DNA of 64,000 bases, from the NCBI GenBank assembly GCA_016703025.1, contig JADJCV010000005.1:248001-312000 (forward strand), given 5' to 3'. Each line of letters begins with the position of its first letter. The stretch's first letter is position 1. Shown in pieces: positions 16,401 to 24,794 of this stretch. Source of the DNA: Candidatus Avedoeria danica. Lineage in GTDB: Bacteria > Chloroflexota > Anaerolineae > Epilineales > Epilineaceae. The notes below the pieces were generated by a model. It had not been told where the DNA came from, made no database searches, and saw only the letters and a list, made by a program, of their open reading frames with translations. The position numbers and the translations under genes are program-made.

Positions 16401-17476
16401 CGGCCGGCGGCTGGCATCTCGAACCGGTCGACGACTCGGCCCGGCCAGGGGCGGACGACGTGTTCATCGGCTCCGACGGGGCGGTGTGGGTCGCCACGGC
16501 GGCCGGTCCGGCCCGCCGCACGCCCGACGGCCGCTTCGCCGTGCTGTCACGGCCCGACGAGCTGCCGAGCAACGACGTCTACCGCATGACGTTCGATCCG
16601 GCTGGCCGGCTGTGGGCGGCCATGCGCGGCGGGCTGGCGGTCCGTGAAACCGACGGCCGGTGGCGGCGCGTTGGCGTCGATGACGGGGCGCCGGTGAGCA
16701 CAAGCGTCGCGGACGTCGCGGTCGGAGCCGACGGTGCGGTGTGGGTCTCGGGCGACAAGGCCGTGAGCCGCCGCGCGGCCGACGGAACGTGGACCCGCTG
16801 GTCCGCCGCCGACGGCCTCCCGGACGGCCCGACCGGTCGGCTCGTGCTGGCGCCGGACGGCACGCCGTGGTTGGCGGTGCACGCGGAGCCGGGGCGCGGC
16901 GGCGTGGAGGGCGTCACCACGCTCGGCGCGGACGGGCGGTGGACGGTCTTCACCAAGGCCGACGGGCTGCCGCGCATCGGCGCCGTCCACGCCATCGCCA
17001 TCGATCCCGATGGGCTGCCGTGGGTCGGGATGCGCCTGTGGCAGAGCCTGCCGCCGGCCCCGCCGGTCAATCTCGCCCGCCGAACCGCGGACGAGCGGTG
17101 GGAGGCGATGACCGTCCCCGGGTCGAGTGAACTCGAGCACGTCAACGCGCTCGCCTTCGATGCGGCCGACAACCTCTGGGCGGCGCTGTACGGCGGCGTC
17201 GCGATGCGCACGCCGGTCGGCGCCTGGACGACGTGGGCGGACGACGCACAGCTCGCGTTCGCATCGGATGTCGTCCACCCCACAGCGCGCGGCGACCTAT
17301 GGTTCAGCGACGGCTACGACCGCGCACGGGTGCGACGGGCCGACGGATCATGGGCCTCGGTCGGCCGAGCGGATGGCCTTGCGTCCGAAGGGATGCGCGA
17401 CATCGCCGTCGCTGCGGACGGTAGCGTGTGGTTCGCGGGGGGCGGGATCAGCGTGCTCGAGCCGGAGACGCGATGA
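13436..17476 (+). CDS. Large secreted beta-propeller protein (two-component-regulator propeller repeats)
   Basis: A 1,346-residue exported protein. A hydrophobic signal (about residues 4-24) is followed by dozens of repeats of about 40-50 residues with the core (A/V)xxPDGTxWxGT, the Reg_prop type known from sensor histidine kinases. Here no kinase, membrane anchor or DNA-binding domain follows, so this is a free or surface propeller array. A Thr/Pro linker at about residues 700-722 splits it into two propeller halves, each opening with a WRHETDANG- or RWANFSST-like start. The ATG at 13436 (AGGAGG 11 nt upstream) is preferred to GTG 13412. Role unknown; ligand or polysaccharide sensing or adhesion is possible. 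Confidence 0.85.
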   Translation: MHVPHIGLIVTAGLSLLALGGASLRNEPYGNGDRGGRANAALAAVHSTAYLPLTLADASPEVSPGTVERAIGRDGPLGRWANFSSTTPASAIALTPDGRTLWQASSGGAVQWDILSGRPTVFTALDGLLSNGQLEVAVGPDGSTWFAAEDGVSRRDSAGAWTVVSRRDVPAFNQLRTVGVAPDGTVYAGGWGGLSQRIDDSSWTPVPGAPNGIIHDIAFAPDGTIWVATDHGADQRWTDGTWHHHGLSDRSTAREASIAVAADGTAWLGTIDSNCGSATVCGAAARISLDGTVTVWTRDDGLPMSAVNGVAVDADGGAWFGAYAHPTTQVRTDGLAHLSADGTWSTIAPTADAALDQVLDLAIDGSGTLWAATGRGVARRAADGSWRTWSTVAVDSLPIPDAQAGVVFDAASDSTGRLWFGTLSGLVLREADGAWRHLPVPSDVQAQFVEAVAVDARGDVWVGTRHGLFIYRPGGDPAWREPLGGRFIVDGWVQDIAIGPDGDVWVGLFDGLFHRSRPDGGWTIFSGLDLLPDDNVLDVEVDRDGLAWIATISGVVTIDRSDNVTRLVAPTAPACQTRDIGIGPDGTVWFGPNGFGCYTISRRAPDGTWSHIPYGTHPLESVADIAVDAAGNTWFGSMWERGGIAVHRPDGTWQHFDPRDGLAGGSVWSVLAAVGTGGENDVWVGTFNGLTRIRQPGTPATDPTAAAMPPTPTAIASATPDRSGGLPPVRGRWRHETDANGVVALDMKRGDAHTLWAATWGGLVAWDLATGRSTKFTVADGLPDHTVSAVRVADDGTVWIGTRSHGAARRWPDGRIERLPSSEAARSNDILAIEIAPDGSVWFGHGRGADRLPTTGIRERFDFEDGTIAPTITSMAFDAKGNGFFGSYASGLSVRSADGRWSRLTERQGLRSDQISTVAAAPDGAVWIASYGYADNRAVRFVDILKPDGSVSPLAPVLPGGDPVIRRIRFDAAGQAWIATSQGLLAPDPAGGWHLEPVDDSARPGADDVFIGSDGAVWVATAAGPARRTPDGRFAVLSRPDELPSNDVYRMTFDPAGRLWAAMRGGLAVRETDGRWRRVGVDDGAPVSTSVADVAVGADGAVWVSGDKAVSRRAADGTWTRWSAADGLPDGPTGRLVLAPDGTPWLAVHAEPGRGGVEGVTTLGADGRWTVFTKADGLPRIGAVHAIAIDPDGLPWVGMRLWQSLPPAPPVNLARRTADERWEAMTVPGSSELEHVNALAFDAADNLWAALYGGVAMRTPVGAWTTWADDAQLAFASDVVHPTARGDLWFSDGYDRARVRRADGSWASVGRADGLASEGMRDIAVAADGSVWFAGGGISVLEPETR

Positions 17477-17507
17477 TCGGCGCCTCACCGATGCCCGCAG
17501 CACCGCG

Positions 17508-19260
17508 CTACGCGTTCGGCACCCCCTGCGGCGCCATGACGTACGCGTACTCGTAGCAGAACAGCCCGACGATCGCCGCCGCGCCCGCAACAGCGATGCC
17601 CGCGAGTCGCGCCTCCGCCGGCAGCGACGACATCGCCATGAGCGCGCCGACGAGTACGAGCGGCACGACGTGTCCGAGGCCGATCGCGCCCCACCAGAAG
17701 TGCCGCCGATAGCGCCCGTGCGTGATCTCGCGCGCCGCGATCGCGCCCTCCCGCGTGGCGTGCGGCATGGCGAACTCGCCGCCGAAGATGAGCAGCGCGT
17801 CGACGACGAGGGCGATCGCCATCGCCCAGAACGCGATGCCGAACGCGCGCAGACCGACCTCGGCGAACGGGACGTCGAGCGGCACGGCGAAGGCGTCGAC
17901 GACGAGGAGGGCGGCGGCACCGGCGGCGATGGCTTGGACGATCAGGTGCGCCGGCAGCAACTGGCTCTGCCAAAGATCGCGGCCCTCGGCTTGGCCGAAC
18001 AGGAACGCGGTGTAGGCTGCGCTGGCTGCGGCGAGCGCCGCACCGGCGGCGAGGAGCGTCGCGCGCAGCGGGCCGAGGGCGCCGGCGGCGATGAGGCCTG
18101 CCCACGTCGCGCCGGCCAGCGCCGTGTTCGCCGTCGCGACGAGCGCCGAATCCCATCAGGATGAACGCCCCGCGCGTCAGCCAGGACCGCCACTGCGGCC
18201 GCGTGAGGATCCGCAGGAACCGCTCGGGGCGGTCGAGGTCGGCGACGAGGAGGCCGGCCGTGATCGCCGTGAACAGCGCAGCCACGGCCGAGGCGATCGT
18301 CGCCCACACGGGGTCGTCCGCGCGACCGGTCAGCGACAGGGCCGCAAGCAGCATGAACGCGCCCGACCCGATCGCCTTCGTCACGAGGTACGCCGGCACC
18401 GGCCAGTGCCACGGCGCCCTGTGCTGCGCGTTGTAGCCGGTCTGGACCATGTGCCCCGCCATCGTGCCGCCGAGCGAGATCGGGCCGGTGGCGGGCGCGC
18501 CCTGCGGGACGGGCGAACGGAGCGGCGTGCCGCTGGCCGAGTGGCGGCGGGACGACGGGTCGCCCCGATCGTGCGACAGCGTGTGGTCGGGGGCACCCGA
18601 CGCGCCGTGGGCCGATAGCGACGTCGACGATGCCGATTGGCCCTGCACCGCCGTCGGATCGCGGTCCGCCCACATGTAGGCGCCGGCAGCCGACGACATC
18701 GTCGGCACGAGCGTCACGGCATCGGCGTCGATGTAGAAGACCTTCGGCAGCGTGCCCTGCTCGGGCTTGCGGACGGAGACGTCGTGGCGGCCGAGGAGCT
18801 GGCGGATCGTGCTCGACGGGTCGTCCAGGTCGCCCGAGACGATCGCCTGGGTCGGGCAGACCACGCCGCAGGCGGGCTCGAGGCCGAGGTCCGTGCGGTG
18901 GCTGCAGAAGTGACACTTGGCGGCGGTGCCGGTGTCGGGGTCCATGTAGATCGCGTCGTACGGGCACGCCTGCAGGCAGGCTTTGCAGCCGATGCAGACG
19001 TCTCCGTCGAACTCGACGATGCCGTCCGTGCGCTGGTACATCGCCGTGACGGGGCAGATCCGGACGCACGGCGGGTTCGCACAGTGGTTGCAGCGCGTCA
19101 CCTGAAAGAAGCGCCGCGTGTCCGGGAACGCCCCCTTTTCGACGTACTTCACCCAGGTGCGATTCACGCCGAGTGGGACCTGGTTCTCCTGCTTGCAGGC
19201 CGTCGAACAGGCATGGCAGCCGATGCACTTCCGGTTGTCGATCAGAAAGCCGAAGTTCAT
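17508..19260 (-). CDS. Fused four-cluster ferredoxin/NrfD (PsrB-PsrC) protein, frameshifted
   Basis: The ATG at 19260 opens a ferredoxin-like domain with four cysteine sets (CIGCHACSTACKQ, CNHCANPPCVRICP, CIGCKACLQACP, CHFC...CGVVCP), as in PsrB/DmsB subunits, then a Ser/Gly-rich linker, then an NrfD/PsrC-type quinol-interacting membrane domain (from about HMVQTGYNAQHRAPWHWPVP). Around 18145-18155 the NrfD frame breaks after AFILMGF and continues in another frame as ALVATANTALAGATWAGLIA to TAG 17508-17510. A single extra base explains this. FeS-NrfD proteins pass electrons between quinone and a molybdoenzyme; the one at 4-7 kb is the obvious candidate. The start overlaps the preceding VWA gene by ATGA. 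Confidence 0.8.
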
Positions 19261-21128
19261 CGCATGTGGCCGATCATCGCAGCGTCCTCGACGTCGGCCA
19301 GGGCGAACACAGCCGACGCCGGCCAAGGCGACGACATCGACGTGGCCGGCCAGAACAGCCCGCCGCCGCACGGCGGCGGGAGGAAAGACAGCTCGCGGAA
19401 GATCCGGGCGATGTCCTCCGCGTCAGGCGCCACGTGATAGTGATCGCTGTCGCCCGCGACGGCCACCATCATCGTGTTCAGCGGATCGGCGCCGATGCCG
19501 ACGACGTGGAGCGCGATGCCGTTCGCCCGCGCCTCGTCGCCCGCCCCGACCGTGACGCTCCGCCGCACCTCTTCGATCTCGCCATCCGTCACGGCGGCCA
19601 TCAGGCGGATCGTGTCCGGCGGCGTGGCTGAGAGCAGCGCCGTGGCGGCGCGGATGCCCGTGTCGAGGCGCGAGCCTTGGGCCGTCGTCAGGCCGTCCAG
19701 CGCCCGGCCGAGGGCGGCGCGGTCCGCGGTCAGAGGCGAGAGCACCGCCGCGTCGGCGTTGAAGCGGACGATCGCGATGCCGTCCCCGGCGACGCCGCGC
19801 CCGAGGAGGGCGACGACCTGTCGAGCGGCGTCGACCGCCGCGTCCCGCTTCGGCCGGCCGTCGCGCGTCAACGCGTCCATGCTGGAAGACGCGTCGATGA
19901 CGAGCGCCAGCGCCACCGGGCGCAGGTCGACGACCGGGCAACGCTCGCGCAGCGCGAGGGGCAGGTAGAGCGCACGCGGCGTCGGCGTCGACGTTGACGT
20001 CGGCGTTGCGGTCATGGTGGGCGTCGGCGTCGACGACGGCGTTTCCGTCGGCGGGGCGGTGTCCGTGGCGGTCGGCGTCGCCGTCTCCGGCTCCGGTGTG
20101 CTCGTCCGGCTGGCGACCGGTGTGATCGACGGCCGGACCGTCGGCGTCGGCGTCGGAACGGTGATGCAGATCGATCCCCGCCCGCCGTTGTTGTTCCGCC
20201 CGTTGCCGTCTCCCCTGCCGCCGTCGACGCTCAGCGCCGACGCGCTGTGGCTGCCGACGATGTAGGTCATCTTGATCCGACCGCCGCCCCCGCCGCCGCC
20301 CCCATCGTCCGAGTCTGCGCCGATCCCGCCGTTCGCGTCGATCCGGCCGCTGTGCTGCAGCCGCCGCGCGCGGATCAGGATGCCCCCGCCCGCGCCGCCG
20401 CCGCCGGAATCGTTCGCCGAGACGAGCCCATCCTCGCCGTTCATCGTGATCGTGCCGCTCATGAGCACCGTGTCGGCGATGAGCGCGACGGCCGCGCCGC
20501 CGTTGCCGCCCCTGGCCGTGTCGCCGCCCGAGTCCGCCACGCCCGGCGCACCGCCGGCCGAGCCCGGTTCGATGTCGTCGCCGCACGCCGTGCCGTACGA
20601 CCGGCCGCCCGTGGCGCCGCTCGTCGGCACGCCGTCCAGCACCCCGTCGCCGCCGCGCCCGCCGTAGCCGCCGCCCGCGCCGCCGTCGAACGTCTGTCGG
20701 CCGCCCTCGCCGCCGCCCGGGCCTTCACCGGTGTTCCGCACGATGCCGCGATAGCCGGCCTCGTCGCCCATGATCCGCGACGTGCGGTCGATCTCGATCC
20801 ACTGCGCGTGGATCTCGAGGCGCCCGGAGTCGCCGGTGCCCGAGTAGCGCTGGACCTCGATGACGCCGCGGTTCTTCAGCACGACGCGGCCGAACGTGTG
20901 CACACCGGCCAGCTGGACGCGGCCGCCGTCGAGGATGAGGTCGGGGGGCGAGGTGGGCGAGGCGTCGGGGGTGGGCGAGGCGTCGGTTGTCGGAACGGGC
21001 GTCGAGGTCGGCGACTGGGCGCCAACGTGGCGTGTTGGCCTCGCGGTGAGCGCGCCCGTGCCGATGCCCGTCGCGACAATCACCCCCAAGGCGATCGAGA
21101 CGTTCGACACTCGCTTTCGGCCGGTCAT
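19257..21128 (-). CDS. Exported glycine-rich protein with von Willebrand A domain
   Basis: A 623-residue protein: signal peptide (about residues 8-35), Thr/Pro stretch, a long glycine-rich region with G-G-x-G-G runs (about 130-310) in which beta-helix-like segments such as GRVVLKNRGVIEVQRYSG recur, a second TPT linker (about 325-385), the tail LYLPLALRERC, and a VWA domain (about 400-590) with the MIDAS start VIDASSSMDA. VWA domains bind metal and protein ligands. The ATG at 21128 follows GGGAGGTGA and overlaps the SDR stop; its own stop overlaps the FeS-NrfD start. The coupling to a redox subunit is unexpected. Confidence 0.8.
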   Translation of the reverse strand: MTGRKRVSNVSIALGVIVATGIGTGALTARPTRHVGAQSPTSTPVPTTDASPTPDASPTSPPDLILDGGRVQLAGVHTFGRVVLKNRGVIEVQRYSGTGDSGRLEIHAQWIEIDRTSRIMGDEAGYRGIVRNTGEGPGGGEGGRQTFDGGAGGGYGGRGGDGVLDGVPTSGATGGRSYGTACGDDIEPGSAGGAPGVADSGGDTARGGNGGAAVALIADTVLMSGTITMNGEDGLVSANDSGGGGAGGGILIRARRLQHSGRIDANGGIGADSDDGGGGGGGGRIKMTYIVGSHSASALSVDGGRGDGNGRNNNGGRGSICITVPTPTPTVRPSITPVASRTSTPEPETATPTATDTAPPTETPSSTPTPTMTATPTSTSTPTPRALYLPLALRERCPVVDLRPVALALVIDASSSMDALTRDGRPKRDAAVDAARQVVALLGRGVAGDGIAIVRFNADAAVLSPLTADRAALGRALDGLTTAQGSRLDTGIRAATALLSATPPDTIRLMAAVTDGEIEEVRRSVTVGAGDEARANGIALHVVGIGADPLNTMMVAVAGDSDHYHVAPDAEDIARIFRELSFLPPPCGGGLFWPATSMSSPWPASAVFALADVEDAAMIGHMR

Positions 21129-21859
21129 TGGGTCACCTCCCGCCACGGATTCCGCATCGTCTGCATGAGCACCGGCGTGCCGATCTTGATGTTCTCCCGC
21201 CGCGTCACGAGCCAGAGCACGAGCTCGGCGATGTCCTCCGGCAGGAGGCAGTTGGCGGGCTCGACGCGCCCGAGATCGCCCGCCATGTCGGTCAGGACGA
21301 CGCCCGGGCAGACCGTGTTCACCCGGATCCCGAGGTCCTGGTTCTCGCGCTGGATGTACTCGCCGAGCGCGTTCAGCGCATGCTTGCTCACGCCGTATGC
21401 GCCGTTCGTCGGGTAGTGCTCGATGCCCGATTCGGAGCTGATGTTCACGATGTGCCCCCGCGCCTGGGCGCGCATGATCGGCAGGACGGCGCGGCTCATC
21501 AGGAACGGCCCGCGCAGGTTGGCGGCCATCACGCGGTCCCAGGCGTCGACGTCGTGGGCATGGATCGCGCCGCCCTCGAACACGCCCGCGTTGTTCACCA
21601 GAATGTCGACCGCCCCGTAGTTGTCGTACGCCTCGGCAACGACGCGCGTCACATCGGCCTCGACACCGACGTCGGCGGCGACGGCCCGCATCGTCATGCC
21701 CGCATTCGTGGCCTCGCGCGCGAGTTCCGTCACGACGTCCGCCCGGCGGCCGCAGATCACGACGTGCGCGCCGAGCGCCGCCATCGTCGATGCGACGGCG
21801 CGGCCGATGCCGCTGCCACCGCCGGTGATGATTGCCACTCGTTCTGCCAAGCCGCTCAT
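21125..21859 (-). CDS. Short-chain dehydrogenase/reductase
   Basis: A 244-residue SDR with the cofactor motif TGGGSGIGRAVA (about 11-22), NNAG at about 88-91, catalytic Ser in NISSESG and the YGVSK pair near residue 155. A basic residue pair after strand 2 (CGRRADV) suggests NADP(H) preference. The substrate is unknown. I choose the ATG at 21859 (MSGLAERVAIITG), the usual SDR start, though the frame extends to 21910. It heads the SDR / VWA / FeS-NrfD operon and is divergent from the Fur-type gene. Confidence 0.9.
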   Translation of the reverse strand: MSGLAERVAIITGGGSGIGRAVASTMAALGAHVVICGRRADVVTELAREATNAGMTMRAVAADVGVEADVTRVVAEAYDNYGAVDILVNNAGVFEGGAIHAHDVDAWDRVMAANLRGPFLMSRAVLPIMRAQARGHIVNISSESGIEHYPTNGAYGVSKHALNALGEYIQRENQDLGIRVNTVCPGVVLTDMAGDLGRVEPANCLLPEDIAELVLWLVTRRENIKIGTPVLMQTMRNPWREVTQ

Positions 21860-22001
21860 CCGCCCCGTCCGTTCATCGTCCGCGAAACATTGCCCGCGAC
21901 CCATTGCCAATGGATCGTCGCATCGGAATGTGGCGGATCATATGGGAGGTCCGATCAAAGGGCGAACGCACGGCCAATTGCGAATCGATCTCAATAAGAC
22001 G

Positions 22002-22442
22002 ATGATTGGCCCGATGAACCACCCACCGCTTGCCACCCCGCTCGCCGACCGTCTTGCGGCCGCCGGCCTGCGCTTGACCGCGCCGCGCCGCGCCGTCGCC
22101 ACCGTCCTCGAAACCAGCGAGACCCACCTCGCGCCGGCGGAGGTGCTGGAGCGTGCACGCGCGATCTGCCCCGACCTCGGGCGCGCGACGGTCTACCGGA
22201 CGATCGACGCGCTCGTCCGGATCGGCGCCCTCCGCCCGCTCTACCTCGGCGACGGCCCGGAGCAGCGCTTCGCCCTGGCGGAAGGCGGCCACCACCACCT
22301 TGTCTGCGCCGCGTGCGGCACCGTCGTCGAGTTCGACGATTGTCCGCTCGGCGACCTCGAAACGACGCTCGCGGCGCGGACCGGCTTCCGGATCCACGGC
22401 CACCTGCTCGAGCTGTTCGGTCGATGCCCGGCCTGCCCGTGA
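22002..22442 (+). CDS. Fur-family metal-responsive repressor (Zur-like?)
   Basis: A 146-residue Fur-superfamily protein. The winged helix spans RLTAPRRAVATVLETSETHL and GRATVYRTIDALVRIGALRP; the dimer domain has the histidine cluster GGHHHLVC, the structural zinc CxxC pairs (CAAC and CPAC) and VEFDDCPL. The next two genes encode a zinc/manganese-type ABC transporter, so Zur or Mur is more likely than Fur; metal specificity cannot be read from sequence. An alternative start is ATG 22014. Its end overlaps the ATPase gene. Confidence 0.88.
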   Translation: MIGPMNHPPLATPLADRLAAAGLRLTAPRRAVATVLETSETHLAPAEVLERARAICPDLGRATVYRTIDALVRIGALRPLYLGDGPEQRFALAEGGHHHLVCAACGTVVEFDDCPLGDLETTLAARTGFRIHGHLLELFGRCPACP

Positions 22443-23353
22443 CCGCCCCGATCCTCACCGTCGAGGACCTCTCCGTCCGCTACGGCGTCCGCGTCGCGCT
22501 CAGCGGCGTCACGCTGACCGTCGATCCGGGCCAGCGCGTGGCGGTCGTCGGCCCGAACGGCAGCGGCAAGAGCACGTTCCTCAAAGCCATCGTCGGCCTC
22601 GTCGAGATCACCGGCGGCCGGATCACCGTGCACGACCATGCGCCGGGCCGGGACCGCTGCGTGGCGTACGTGCCGCAGCGCGCCGGCCTCGACTGGCGCT
22701 TTCCGGTCACCGTCGAAGACGTCGTCCTCATGGCGCGCGCGCACCGCGTCGGCTGGCTGCGGCGGCCGGGGGCGGCGGACCACGCGGCGGTGGACGCGGC
22801 GCTGTCCGCGGTTGGCATCGCCGACCTCGCGCACCGGCGGATTCGCGACCTCTCCGGCGGCCAGCAGCAGCGGATGCTCATCGCCCGCGCGCTGGCCCAG
22901 GAAGCGCGCCTCGTGCTGATGGACGAACCGCTAAACAACCTCGACACGGGTTCCGCCGAGACGATCGTCGATGTGATGGACGACCTCGCCGCGAACGGCG
23001 TGGCGGTCCTCGTCGCGCTGCACGACTTGGCGCTGGCGGAGGCTCGCTTCGACACCGTGCTGCTCGTGTCGGGACGGATGATCGCGTACGGCCCGCCATC
23101 CGAGGCGCTGTCGGAAAAGAACCTGATCAGCGCGTACGGCGCCGGACTGCAGGTCGTGGACGGCACCGACGGCCGCCGTGTGGTTTCCGATCCCGGCTGC
23201 TGCGATGACGGCCACGCCGCGCACCTTGCGCCGGCCATCGCGCCCCGCTCGGCCGTCGGATTGCCCTCGGTGGGCTGGACGGCCGGCGGCACGGCGGCCC
23301 AGGCCCAGCCCGACGAGTCGCGCACCCGCGGTCACGGTCACCGCAGTGGCTGA
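22424..23353 (+). CDS. Metal ABC transporter ATP-binding protein (ZnuC/MntB type)
   Basis: About 309 residues. Walker A is GPNGSGKST, the Q-loop YVPQR, the signature LSGGQQQR, Walker B RLVLMDEP and the H-loop ALHDLALA. The sequence matches zinc/manganese importers. A C-terminal extension (about 245-309) contains DPGCCDDGHAAH, a Cys/His cluster that could bind metal. ATG 22424 or the GTGA overlap at 22439 can serve as start; both overlap the Fur-type gene. The permease follows with an 8-bp overlap. No substrate-binding protein gene is present in the window. Confidence 0.9.
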   Translation: MPGLPVTAPILTVEDLSVRYGVRVALSGVTLTVDPGQRVAVVGPNGSGKSTFLKAIVGLVEITGGRITVHDHAPGRDRCVAYVPQRAGLDWRFPVTVEDVVLMARAHRVGWLRRPGAADHAAVDAALSAVGIADLAHRRIRDLSGGQQQRMLIARALAQEARLVLMDEPLNNLDTGSAETIVDVMDDLAANGVAVLVALHDLALAEARFDTVLLVSGRMIAYGPPSEALSEKNLISAYGAGLQVVDGTDGRRVVSDPGCCDDGHAAHLAPAIAPRSAVGLPSVGWTAGGTAAQAQPDESRTRGHGHRSG

Positions 23354-24224
23354 GTGGACCGGTGCGGCCGTCGATTGGCTCGCGGGGCCGTGGCAGGCGG
23401 CGTTCATGCTGCCGAAATTCGCCGCCGTTGCGATCCTCGCTCCGGTGTGCGGCGTCGTCGGTCCGTTCCTCATGCTCCGGCGGATGGCGTTCTTCGGCGA
23501 CGCGCTGGCGCACGCGATCCTGCCGGGCGTCGCGATCGGCTACTACGCCGGCGGGCCGAGTGCCGGGGCGATGTTCGGCGGGGCGCTCGTCGCCGCGCTC
23601 GTCGCCGCTCTGGGCATCAGCGCGATCCGCCGGCGCGCCGACGTCGGCGAGGACAGCGCGATCGGCATCGTGTTTGCGGCGATGTTCGCGCTCGGGATCG
23701 CCCTGATCTCCCGGCGCGGCGTGCGGATCGACCTCTCGCACATCCTCATCGGCCAGCTGCTGGCCGTCGGCTGGGCCGACGTGCTGCGGATGGCCGTGGT
23801 GGGCGGCGGCGTGCTGGCGGTCATCGCGCTGCTCTACAAGGAGCTCGTCATCGCCAGCTTCGACAGCGTTCTGGCCACGACGCTTCGCCTGCCGACGGCC
23901 AAGCTCGACGCGCTCCTGCTCGTGCTCCTGGCGCTGACCATCGTCGTCGGCCTGCAGGCGGTCGGGGTGGTGCTGATGGTGGCATTTCTCATCACGCCCG
24001 CGGCGACGGCCTACCTCGTCACCGACCGCTTGCCGTCGATGATCCTCGTCAGCGTCGGGGTCGCCGCGCTGTCCGGACTCGTCGGCCTCTACCTGACGTA
24101 CTACGCCTCGATCGCCGCCAGCGCGGCGATCGTGCTGCCGTGCACGGTGTGTTTCGGCGCGGCGTTCGTTTGGACGGGGGTTGTCGAGCGGGGGCGGGGG
24201 GGCGCGCCAGGCCCATCCGTGTAG
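23346..24224 (+). CDS. Metal ABC transporter permease (ZnuB/MntC type)
   Basis: A 292-residue ABC-3 family permease with about eight transmembrane helices; VVGPFLMLRRMAFFGDALAH is the diagnostic segment after the first helix, and VGLQAVGVVLMVAFLITPAA the second. It pairs with the overlapping ATPase to import Zn2+ or Mn2+ under the adjacent Fur-type regulator. The GTG at 23346 gives MAEWTGAAVDWLAG as N-terminus. Its TAG stop begins a GTAGGGGC extragenic repeat shared with the convergent ATP synthase operon. Confidence 0.9.
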   Translation: MAEWTGAAVDWLAGPWQAAFMLPKFAAVAILAPVCGVVGPFLMLRRMAFFGDALAHAILPGVAIGYYAGGPSAGAMFGGALVAALVAALGISAIRRRADVGEDSAIGIVFAAMFALGIALISRRGVRIDLSHILIGQLLAVGWADVLRMAVVGGGVLAVIALLYKELVIASFDSVLATTLRLPTAKLDALLLVLLALTIVVGLQAVGVVLMVAFLITPAATAYLVTDRLPSMILVSVGVAALSGLVGLYLTYYASIAASAAIVLPCTVCFGAAFVWTGVVERGRGGAPGPSV

Positions 24225-24305
24225 GGGCGGCCCTTGTGGCCGCCCGCACGCAACCCACGCTCCGATTCGCCGAACGTCACGGGCAGACGCATGCATCGCC
24301 CCTAC
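24221..24305. repeat. GTAGGGGCG ... CGCCCCTAC extragenic repeat with inner hairpin
   Basis: The outer arms (24221-24229 and 24297-24305) are perfect 9-bp complements and carry the stop codons of the permease and of atpC. Inside is a perfect 8-bp hairpin (24225-24232 with 24238-24245), and a CACGGGCAGACGCATGCATC stretch nearly identical to the repeat at 28832-28863. It probably terminates both convergent transcripts. Confidence 0.65.
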
Positions 24306-24724
24306 ATGAGGGCGCTGTCGCCCCGCCGTCGTCGCGCCACCTTGATCCGCGCCTCGGCCCGCCGGAGCGCATGAATCATGTCCAGCCGCTCGGCCTGCGC
24401 CGGCGCCTTGGCGAGCGCTTCGAGGGCCTCGGCCCGCGCCCGCTCGGCACGCGCCAGGTCGATCTCATCGGACTGCTCGGCCACATCGGCCATGATGAGG
24501 ACCTGCGGGCCGCGGACCTCGACGAAGCCGCCACCGATCGCCAGGATGTCGCGGCGGCCGGGGCGGACGATCTCGATCTCGCCCTCCTTCAGGGCGGAGA
24601 GGATCGGCTCGTGGCGCGGCAGGATGCCCATCACGCCCTCGCTGCCCGGCACGACAACGATCTCGACATCGTCGGCGTTGTAGACCTCGCGCTCCATCGT
24701 CACGATGTTGAGCGTTAGCGGCAC
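24302..24724 (-). CDS. atpC: ATP synthase epsilon subunit
   Basis: A 140-residue F1 epsilon subunit. The N-terminal beta-sandwich (LNIVTMEREVYNADDVEIVV, PGSEGVMGILPRHEPIL, GFVEVRGPQVLIMADVAEQS) is followed by a C-terminal helical hairpin from about residue 88. It couples rotation of the c-ring and gamma and can inhibit hydrolysis. It is the last gene of the atp operon, 70 nt after atpD. Confidence 0.95.
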   Translation of the reverse strand: MPLTLNIVTMEREVYNADDVEIVVVPGSEGVMGILPRHEPILSALKEGEIEIVRPGRRDILAIGGGFVEVRGPQVLIMADVAEQSDEIDLARAERARAEALEALAKAPAQAERLDMIHALRRAEARIKVARRRRGDSALM

Positions 24725-24794
24725 GGTTGACTCCTTGACCGGTCGCGCGCGATGCGGCGCGCATCGTCAGCGGCGACGATCACCGAGGCGACGA

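Noticed and set aside
17508..17960. Separate small membrane gene
   Set aside because: The sequence is the C-terminal half of the NrfD domain of the frameshifted upstream gene.
21860..22001. Fur/Zur box in the divergent SDR/Fur-type region
   Set aside because: AT-richer bases around 21975-22000 contain only a weak, imperfect symmetry about ATCGAT; not enough to call a site.
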